This document shows positions 8,900-15,650 of a stretch of DNA of 64,000 nucleotides, piece by piece. Under the pieces are notes generated by a model. The model did not search any database. It was not told the DNA's origin and worked only from the letters and a program-made list of their open reading frames with translations. The position numbers and the translations under genes were made by a program. Each line of letters begins with the position of its first letter. Positions within the stretch are counted from its first letter, which is position 1. Source of the stretch: Rhodoplanes tepidamans (GTDB taxonomy: Bacteria > Pseudomonadota > Alphaproteobacteria > Rhizobiales > Xanthobacteraceae). Where the stretch lies: contig NZ_JAUSUJ010000006.1 of assembly GCF_030813915.1 (NCBI RefSeq), positions 62,001-126,000 of the forward strand, in the 5' to 3' direction.

Positions 8900-9721
8900 A
8901 TGGCCTCGAAGCTCGACGACCTCCTCCCGGCGATCGTCGCCGCCAAGGATGCCGGCCTGACGCTCGGCAGGATCAAGGGCAAGTTCGTCGGCAGCGGCAG
9001 ACGCGGCGCCGCCGAGCGCGAGGCGGCGTTGCGCGACCGGCTCGCCGCGCTGGCGCGCGAGGGGGCGATCTGGGGCCCGGTCCGGCACGGCGGCACCCAG
9101 TACTGGTTCGGCAGCGGCCAGGGTCCCTCGATCGAGACCGCGAGCGCGATCCTGGTCCGGCTCGTGCTCCAGTCGGGCACCAAGCTGCTGTCCCGGCCCG
9201 GCCTCGAGAAGAAGGTCACGGGACTGCACCGGCGGTACTTCGCCGACGCGATCAAGCACGCGGTTGCGCGCCGCGAGATCGTCGAGCTCGGTTGCGGGAC
9301 GTCCAGGTACTACCTCCACCGCGACGTCGCGGCGGACCGTTTCGGCCTGGAGGCGGCGGACGACGGCGCGCCTGCGCCGAACGCATCGGCCGCGGCGCCC
9401 GCCGCGCCGGCCCCGACCGCCGTGTCGGCCGCGGCAGCGGCGCCGCAGCAGCTCGACCTCGCGGCGCTGCTGCCGGCCTATCGGCGGCTCAAGGCCGAGC
9501 AGGGCGGCTTCTCGGCGGTCAAGATTCTCGATCTGCAGACTGCGCTGGGCGCGCCGCGCGAGGCGCTGCACGCGCTGCTGCTCGCCGAGGCCAAGGCGGG
9601 CCGGATCTCGATCCATCCGACCACCTCGGTCGAGCTTCCCGCCGCCGTGATCGAGGCCGGCATCCGCCTGCCCGGCTTCGCCGAGCCCTTCGTCACCGTC
9701 GTCGTAAAGGACGACCGATGA
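8900..9721 (+). CDS. Winged-helix-like protein, first gene of ATPase/FtsK operon
   Basis: Unrecognised protein of about 273 aa. The pattern of short helices followed by a beta hairpin suggests tandem winged-helix domains: residues about 1-70 (ending GGTQYWFG), about 75-142 (GLEKKVTGLHRRYFADAIKH, then SRYYLHRD) and about 186-270, separated by an Ala/Pro linker (about 155-183). DNA binding is therefore likely but inferred. The last base of its coding frame overlaps the ATPase start (ATGA at 9718-9721), so the two are translationally coupled. The start is uncertain: ATG at 8900 begins the conserved-looking part, but in-frame ATGs at 8852 and 8855 are possible and none has a good Shine-Dalgarno site. 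Confidence 0.65.
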   Translation: MASKLDDLLPAIVAAKDAGLTLGRIKGKFVGSGRRGAAEREAALRDRLAALAREGAIWGPVRHGGTQYWFGSGQGPSIETASAILVRLVLQSGTKLLSRPGLEKKVTGLHRRYFADAIKHAVARREIVELGCGTSRYYLHRDVAADRFGLEAADDGAPAPNASAAAPAAPAPTAVSAAAAAPQQLDLAALLPAYRRLKAEQGGFSAVKILDLQTALGAPREALHALLLAEAKAGRISIHPTTSVELPAAVIEAGIRLPGFAEPFVTVVVKDDR

Positions 9722-11889
9722 CGAAGACCTTCGCCGAGCTCGCCGTGAACCCGTTCGAGGACGACGTGGTCCGCGAGCCACGCGAGGTCTCGTTCTCGGT
9801 TCGCGGCCTCAACGACGCGCCGCTGAGCCGCCTGCACCGCGAGTTCTCGGCGCTCGACGGCGGCCCGCCGCCGCGCCGGCCGACGAGCCCCAAGAAGGCC
9901 CAGCTCGTCGTCTCGCCGGACCGCGGCTACGGCAAGTCGCACCTGCTCGGCCGCCTGTTCGCCAGGCTCGGGCGGCGCGCCACCAAGGTGTATCTGCGGC
10001 CGTTCCAGGATCCCTACAAGGCGTGGCACTCGATCCTGCTGCTCACCCTCCAGGAGCTGGAGCAGCCGGACGAGGCGCGCAGGGGGGCGCCGCGCCAGAT
10101 CGAGTCGCTCGCGGTCGGCACCCTCGCCCATGTGGCGGCAGACTTCGTCGCCGACCTCCCGGGCTACAAGGACGCAGACGGCGCGGTCTCCTTCCTGCGC
10201 AAGCTCGGGGCCGAGGCGGCCCTGCCCGACGAGAAGACGCGGCCATGGTTCGAATGGCTGAGCGGCCGCATCCTCGATCCGCGCGACATCGGAAAGCTCT
10301 CCGCCCGGCTGCATCTGCGCGGGATCGATCTCGACGGGCGCGAGCAGGCCTGGCTGATCGTCCTGGCGGCGATCGCGCTCGACGAGCGCCACGGCGAAGG
10401 CCGCCGCACCGCGCTCAAATGGCTGCGGGCCGAGCCGCTCGAGGTCGACGAGGTCGAGTTCCTCGGACTGTCCGCCGCCGACAACGAAGGCCGCGGCGAC
10501 TCGACCGCGCAGGAGATCAACGACCTCAGCTTCCGCCGCCTGCAGGGGCTCTGTCAGCTCGCCTGCTACTATCGGCCGTTCCTGTTCTGCTTCGACCAGA
10601 CCGAGTTCTACGCCAGCGACCCGGCCCTGATCCGAACGCTCGGCAACTGCATCGACCAGCTCTATGTCGACCTGCGCAACCACCTCACGGTGATCACGGC
10701 CAACCAGGAGAACTGGGCGACCGAGATCCTGCCTCGCATCGCACAGCCGCAACGGGACCGGCTGTCTCCGATCGTCGAGCTGGAGGGGATCAAGCTGGAC
10801 GGGGCGCGCGAGCTGGTTCTCGCGCGGCTGCAGGACCACGACCTGGACGAGGCGGAGATCGCGCGCTTCTTCGCCGACGGCTGGCTCGAGTCTGTCTTCG
10901 ATCCGGTGCCGCAGCTCGGCGTGCGGGCCCTGCTGATCCGCGCGGCCGACCGTTTCCGAGCGCTCGCGTCCCCGCAGGACGAACGCGGCAAGCCGCCATC
11001 CCCGCCGCCGCCTCTCGACGACCTGTTCCTCCTGCAGGTCAACGACGTCCGCTCCAAGCAGGCGCTCATCGCCTACAGCCCGGACGCGCTGATGTGGTTC
11101 GTCAAGGACGTCGGCAAAGGCCAGCCGGGCGTCACGGTCAGCCGGCCGGCGCATCGCCGCTACGTCACGGTCGAGTGGGCCTGGCCGGACCGCTCGGTGT
11201 TCTTCGCCTTCGAGGGCGGCGACCACTGGCACCGCTGGGGCAGCATCGCCAAGGAGGCGCAGGACCTCGCCGACGCCATCCCGGGCCGCACCGTGCTGAC
11301 CTACGTGTTCCGCACGCCCGATCTGCCGAAGGTGCCGCGGCCCACCTGGAAGGCCGTCAACCAGGTGATCGAGGCGGCCGAGCGGAAGGGCTTCGCCATC
11401 GTCGAGCTGACCCTCGACCAGGTCTGCGCCCTGCATGCGGCGCGCGAGCTCTACTCCAACGCGCTCCAGGGCAACATCCCGTACTCGGGCGCCGAGACGC
11501 TGGCCTTCCTGCAGCAGCGCTTCGCGGCCGAGCTCGCCGAGCTGGCGGAGCGCCCGCCGGCCCCGCAGGGGGCGGGCCTCGGCGCGACCCGGCACGATCC
11601 GGCGCGTCCGGCCTCCCGCCCGAGCCCCGCTGCCGGGCCGGCGCGACAGGCCTCCGCGGTGAACGGTCACGAGACACCCGCTCTGCCGCACGCGCTCGAT
11701 CCGGCGCGGCTGCGCATCGTGCTCGACACGGTGCGGGAGCAGCGCATCGTCGACATCGCCGCGGTGCTCGACCGGCTCGGCGACGAGCGCCTGCGCGATC
11801 CGCTGCTGCGCAGCGTCGAGGCGCATCCGAACCTGAAGGCGCATCCGGGGCCCCGAACCATCTTCCTGCAATGGCGCATCACACCCTGA
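9718..11889 (+). CDS. Large P-loop (AAA/Orc1-like) ATPase, second gene of operon
   Basis: 723-aa cytoplasmic ATPase. Walker A is SPDRGYGKSH (about residues 66-75), Walker B is FLFCFDQTEFY (Asp about 293, Glu about 296), and a sensor-like VITANQ follows near 325-330. The fold suggested is the AAA/STAND-like group that includes Orc1-type and BREX-associated ATPases; a closer family is not recognised. After a Pro-rich break (about 425-435) a second domain of about 180 residues (VTVEWAWPDRSVFFAFEGG ... LHAARELYSNALQG) has no motif I can name. A low-complexity Pro/Ala segment (about 620-645) leads to a short C-terminal helical domain. It overlaps the upstream gene by 4 bp and the downstream gene by 19 bp, so all three are almost certainly one functional unit. 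Confidence 0.75.
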   Translation: MTKTFAELAVNPFEDDVVREPREVSFSVRGLNDAPLSRLHREFSALDGGPPPRRPTSPKKAQLVVSPDRGYGKSHLLGRLFARLGRRATKVYLRPFQDPYKAWHSILLLTLQELEQPDEARRGAPRQIESLAVGTLAHVAADFVADLPGYKDADGAVSFLRKLGAEAALPDEKTRPWFEWLSGRILDPRDIGKLSARLHLRGIDLDGREQAWLIVLAAIALDERHGEGRRTALKWLRAEPLEVDEVEFLGLSAADNEGRGDSTAQEINDLSFRRLQGLCQLACYYRPFLFCFDQTEFYASDPALIRTLGNCIDQLYVDLRNHLTVITANQENWATEILPRIAQPQRDRLSPIVELEGIKLDGARELVLARLQDHDLDEAEIARFFADGWLESVFDPVPQLGVRALLIRAADRFRALASPQDERGKPPSPPPPLDDLFLLQVNDVRSKQALIAYSPDALMWFVKDVGKGQPGVTVSRPAHRRYVTVEWAWPDRSVFFAFEGGDHWHRWGSIAKEAQDLADAIPGRTVLTYVFRTPDLPKVPRPTWKAVNQVIEAAERKGFAIVELTLDQVCALHAARELYSNALQGNIPYSGAETLAFLQQRFAAELAELAERPPAPQGAGLGATRHDPARPASRPSPAAGPARQASAVNGHETPALPHALDPARLRIVLDTVREQRIVDIAAVLDRLGDERLRDPLLRSVEAHPNLKAHPGPRTIFLQWRITP

Positions 11890-13745
11890 CGGCGAGCGAG
11901 CTGACGGCCGCCGTCCTCGACCCGGACTGGCGGGCGCGATGGTGCGCCGGCGAGCGGCCCTCGACCCGCAGCTTCGCGCCGCCCGGCACGCCGCGGGCGA
12001 TGAGCCTGCGCTTCCACAAGGAGGCCGAGGCGCTGGTGCGCTGGCTGACGGCGCCCGCCAGCCTCGCCGCGGCGGCCCGCCTCGACACCGCCGACTCGCT
12101 GCTCGACCATCTGTGGGCGAGCTCGCTGCAGGCCGTCACCGACAAGCTGTTCGAGAAGGGCCGCGGCGAGGAGGCGCAGCTGTTCACGGCCCGCCTGCGC
12201 ACCTTCTGCACACGGCTGATCGACCTGCGGCGACGCGCGACGCACTTCGAGAACTGGCAGGACGTGTTCGTCGGCGCCGAGCAGGAGCTCGCCCGCATTC
12301 CGGTGCGGATCGGCGACGACACGGTCGAGGTCAGGGCCCGGGTCGACGCCATCCGCATCCATCCCGAGCGGCATCTCGAGGTCGTCGACTACAAGCTCTC
12401 GCAGGGCGACCGCCAGCGGGCCGACCTGGTCCAGCTCGCCATCTACGCGCATCTGCTGCCGATCTGGCGGCCGGGCTGCGGCTTCTCCGGCACGCTCGAA
12501 TACTACCTGCCGGATTTCGGCGAGGTGCCGGTCTCTCGCGACGACCTCGCTGACATCTTCTCCGGCATGGTCGCGCCGGTGCTGCGCGAGATGTTCCCGT
12601 CCGCCCGCCCGGCGACCGCGGCGGGCGCCGCGCCGACGGCGGCCCCCGCCTCCGGGCCGGCCGCGGCGCACTCCGATCCGGGCGCGGTCGGCCGTGCCGT
12701 CGTCGCGGCTTTCCGCGGCTTCAATCTGGAGGTCGAGGTCGCCGGCGTGATCGAGGGACCGCAGCTCGTCCGCCTGCGCCTCGCCCCGGCTCCCGGCGTG
12801 AAGGTGTCGTCGCTGGCCAACCGGGCCGAGGATCTGCAGATCCCGCTGTCGCTTTCGGTGCCGCCGCTGATCCGGGCCGGCAAGGGCCACGTGATTCTCG
12901 ACCTGCCGCGGCCGGAGCCGAAGCCGTGCCTGCTGAAGGAGGCGCTCGCCGGGCGCCTCGCGGCCACGCTGAAGAGCCCTGTCGCGTTCCCGATCGGAAT
13001 CGGGGTGGAGGGCGATCCGGTGGTCGCCGACTTCGCCGATCCCAACACCTGCCACGCGCTGGTCGCCGGCTCGACCGGCTCGGGCAAGAGCGAGTGGCTC
13101 AAGGCGCTGGTGGCGAGCCTGGTGCTGCGCAACACGCCGGCGCAGGTGCGCATCGCCCTGATCGATCCCAAGATCCTCACCTTCGCCGGGGTCGAGGACA
13201 GCCCCTGGCTGTGGCGCCCGCCGGCGACCACGCTCGCCGACGCGATGGCGATCCTGCGCGCCGCGACCGCCGAGATGGACGCGCGCTACCAGCGCCTCAA
13301 GCGCGGCGGCTTCGCGAATCTCGCCGAGCGCATCGCCGCCGGCGAGACCGACATCCCGTTCCTGGTGCTGATCTTCGACGAGTTCGCCGACCTCGTCCTC
13401 GCCGGCCGCGACGAGAAGCGGGAGTTCGAGGCGCTGGTCGCCCGCCTCGCCGGCATGGGCCGGGCCGCCGGCATCCACCTGGTGCTGGCGACGCAGCGCC
13501 CGGACCGGACGATCGTCACCGGCCTGGTCAAGGCGAACCTGCCGCTGAAGGTGTGCCTGAAGGTCGCCAACGCCGTGAACGCCCTGATCGTCCTCGACGA
13601 GCCCGGCGCCGAGAGCCTCTACGGCAAGGGCGACCTCCTCTGCGACTTCGGCAAGGGTCTGGTGCGGGCGCAGGGCCTGTTCGTCCCGCAGGCCGAGTTC
13701 CTGGCGGCGGTGGCGCCGCCGCGGCGGGGCGGGCGCCGGGGCTGA
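11871..13745 (+). CDS. PD-(D/E)XK (RecB-like) nuclease fused to FtsK/SpoIIIE-type DNA translocase
   Basis: 624 aa. The N-terminal half carries a RecB/Cas4-like nuclease core: Glu about 139, Asp159 in RARVDAI, EVVDYK (D173/K175) and the Q-xxx-Y motif QLAIYA (Q188/Y192). After an Ala/Pro linker (about 246-270) comes an FtsK beta domain (LAPAPGVKVSSLANRAEDLQ and GKGHVILDLPRPEP) and a motor with Walker A HALVAGSTGSGKSEWL (about 395-410), Walker B FLVLIFDEFADLV (about 497-509) and HLVLATQRPD. No membrane helices and no C-terminal gamma DNA-reading domain are present, so this is not the cell-division FtsK. All catalytic residues look intact. Role inferred: DNA translocation coupled to cleavage, directed by the two upstream proteins. 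Confidence 0.88.
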   Translation: MAHHTLTASELTAAVLDPDWRARWCAGERPSTRSFAPPGTPRAMSLRFHKEAEALVRWLTAPASLAAAARLDTADSLLDHLWASSLQAVTDKLFEKGRGEEAQLFTARLRTFCTRLIDLRRRATHFENWQDVFVGAEQELARIPVRIGDDTVEVRARVDAIRIHPERHLEVVDYKLSQGDRQRADLVQLAIYAHLLPIWRPGCGFSGTLEYYLPDFGEVPVSRDDLADIFSGMVAPVLREMFPSARPATAAGAAPTAAPASGPAAAHSDPGAVGRAVVAAFRGFNLEVEVAGVIEGPQLVRLRLAPAPGVKVSSLANRAEDLQIPLSLSVPPLIRAGKGHVILDLPRPEPKPCLLKEALAGRLAATLKSPVAFPIGIGVEGDPVVADFADPNTCHALVAGSTGSGKSEWLKALVASLVLRNTPAQVRIALIDPKILTFAGVEDSPWLWRPPATTLADAMAILRAATAEMDARYQRLKRGGFANLAERIAAGETDIPFLVLIFDEFADLVLAGRDEKREFEALVARLAGMGRAAGIHLVLATQRPDRTIVTGLVKANLPLKVCLKVANAVNALIVLDEPGAESLYGKGDLLCDFGKGLVRAQGLFVPQAEFLAAVAPPRRGGRRG

Positions 13746-13889
13746 GGCGCGCGCGGTCGGCCGGACGGGCTTGCCGCGGCGGCGGGGCTCGGCCACAGTG
13801 CCGCCGTCCGGGACGCCGCCCCACCCGGTTCTCCCCCACGGCGGCAGCGGCGCGCGCGCCGGCGCCCCCGAAGTTCGCAAGGCACGCGC

Positions 13890-15644
13890 GTGGCTCCTTC
13901 CCCCGGCGAGTTCGAAGCCCCCCACCGGCTGCGGGCGCTGGTCCGCTCGCGCGAGACCGCCCTCGTCGTGCTCGGCGCCGCGGTCGGGGCGATCGCCGGC
14001 CTGGTGGTCACGGCGATGAGCGCGGCCGTCGACCTGCTGCACGCGCTGCTGTTCGGCATCCCGTCCGGAACCCGGCTGTCGGCCTCCTGGTCGGTCGACG
14101 CCGTCGCGGCCCTGACGGTGCCGTGCCTCGGCGGGCTGGCGTTCGGCGTCGTCTCGGCCCTCGTCGCGGCGCGGCGGCCGCAGCGCGAGGTCGACCCGAT
14201 CGAGGCCAACGCCTTGCACGGCGGCCGCATGTCGCTGGTCGGCAGCGTGGTGGTCGCGATCAAGACCGTGTGGTCGAGCGGGGTCGGCGCCTCGGTCGGG
14301 CTGGAGGCCGGCTACACCCAGCTGGCGAGCGGGATCGCCTCGCGCATCGGCATCGCCTTCCGACTGCGCCGCGGCGACCTGCGCGTGCTGGTCGGCTGCG
14401 GCGCCGCCGGGGCCATCGCCGGCGCCTTCGCGGCGCCGCTCGCCGGCGCCTTCTACGCCTTCGAGCTCGTGATCGGGACCTACTCGGTGGCGGGCCTCGC
14501 CCCGATCGCCACCGCGGCCGTGGTTGGCTACGCGGTCGCCGGCGCGATCGCGCCGACCCATATCGGCATCGTGGCGCCGCAGGCGGCCGCGGTCGCCCCG
14601 CACGAGCTGCTGCTCGCCGTGCTGATCGGGCTCGCCATGGCCGCGCTCGGCATCGCCGTGATGCGGGGCGTGGCCGCCATCGAGGCGGTGTTCGCCCGCC
14701 TGCTGCGGCCGGCGCTGCGCCCCTGCCTCGGCGGCCTCGTGGTCGGCGCGCTCGCGCTGGTGACCCCGCAGGTGCTTTCCTCGGGTCACGGCGCGCTGCA
14801 TCTGGTCGGAATCCTGGACCTGCCGCTGAAGACCGTGGCGCTCGTCCTGGTCCTCAAGATCGTCGCCTCGGCGGTGTCGCTCGGCTCCGGATTTCGCGGC
14901 GGTCTGTTCTTCGCGTCGCTCCTGATGGGCGGGCTCGCCGGCCAGCTGTTCGCCGGCCTGCTCGGCACCGCCTTCCCGGGCATGTCCATCGATCCCAACG
15001 TCTGGTCGGTCGTCGCCATGAGCGCGCTCGCCGCCACGGTGGTCGGCGGCCCTCTCACCATGACCTTCATCGCGCTCGAATCGACCGGCGACCTGTGGCT
15101 CACGGTGGCCGTGCTGGTCGCCGTCATCGTCGCCGCGCAGGTGACGCGCGAGCTGTTCGGCTACTCGTTCGCGACCTGGCGGTTTCACCTGCGTGGCGAG
15201 ACCATCCGCAGCGCCGCCGACGTCGGCTGGATGCGCGACCTCACCGTCGGCCGGATGATGCGGGACGCCCGCACCATCCCGGCCGACGCGACGGTCGCGG
15301 ACCTGCGCCGCGCCTATCCGCTCGGCTCCACCGGCCAGGTGGTCGCGGTCGACCAGGGCGACGTCTACGCCGGCCTGGTGATCGTGCCGGAGGCGCACGC
15401 GCCGGAGCGCGCCGAGACGGAGCCGGTGCGCGCCCTCGCGCGGTTCAAGGAGGAGATGCTGTCGCGGACCATGACGGCCAAGCAGGCCGCCGCGGTGTTC
15501 GAGCGCACCGAATCGGAGGCGCTGGCCGTGGTCGAGTCGGCCGAGAGCCGGAAGGTGGTCGGCCTGCTCACCGAGTCCTACATGCTGCGCCGCTACTCGG
15601 CCGAGCTCGAGCGCCGCCGCCAGGAGATGCTCGGCGAGGGGTGA
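13890..15644 (+). CDS. ClC-family chloride channel/antiporter with C-terminal CBS pair
   Basis: 584-aa integral membrane protein of the voltage-gated chloride channel (ClC) family. The transport core shows GASVGLEAGYTQ (the position of the usual GREGP loop, gating Glu kept but the rest changed), GAAGAIAGAFAAPLAGAFYAFE, and GSGFRGGLFFASLLMGG (the GxFxP position, Pro replaced). These substitutions match a rhizobial ClC subgroup as I remember it. The last 130 residues form two CBS-like repeats (VGRMMRDARTIPADATVADL and later MTAKQAAAVFERTESEALAVVE), which usually sense nucleotides. The start codon is GTG at 13890. It lies 145 bp after the FtsK gene and converges on glnD with a 6-bp gap. Confidence 0.87.
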   Translation: MAPSPGEFEAPHRLRALVRSRETALVVLGAAVGAIAGLVVTAMSAAVDLLHALLFGIPSGTRLSASWSVDAVAALTVPCLGGLAFGVVSALVAARRPQREVDPIEANALHGGRMSLVGSVVVAIKTVWSSGVGASVGLEAGYTQLASGIASRIGIAFRLRRGDLRVLVGCGAAGAIAGAFAAPLAGAFYAFELVIGTYSVAGLAPIATAAVVGYAVAGAIAPTHIGIVAPQAAAVAPHELLLAVLIGLAMAALGIAVMRGVAAIEAVFARLLRPALRPCLGGLVVGALALVTPQVLSSGHGALHLVGILDLPLKTVALVLVLKIVASAVSLGSGFRGGLFFASLLMGGLAGQLFAGLLGTAFPGMSIDPNVWSVVAMSALAATVVGGPLTMTFIALESTGDLWLTVAVLVAVIVAAQVTRELFGYSFATWRFHLRGETIRSAADVGWMRDLTVGRMMRDARTIPADATVADLRRAYPLGSTGQVVAVDQGDVYAGLVIVPEAHAPERAETEPVRALARFKEEMLSRTMTAKQAAAVFERTESEALAVVESAESRKVVGLLTESYMLRRYSAELERRRQEMLGEG

Positions 15645-15650
15645 TCCCCC

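Noticed and set aside
11871-13745. Chromosome-partitioning FtsK
   Set aside because: No membrane helices, no gamma domain, and a nuclease N-terminus.
11667-15398. A 1243-codon open frame on the minus strand across the ATPase/FtsK operon and ClC gene
   Set aside because: It is antisense to three well-supported genes, is low-complexity Arg/Gly/Asp/His, and has no domain. Very high GC leaves few stops in the opposite strand.
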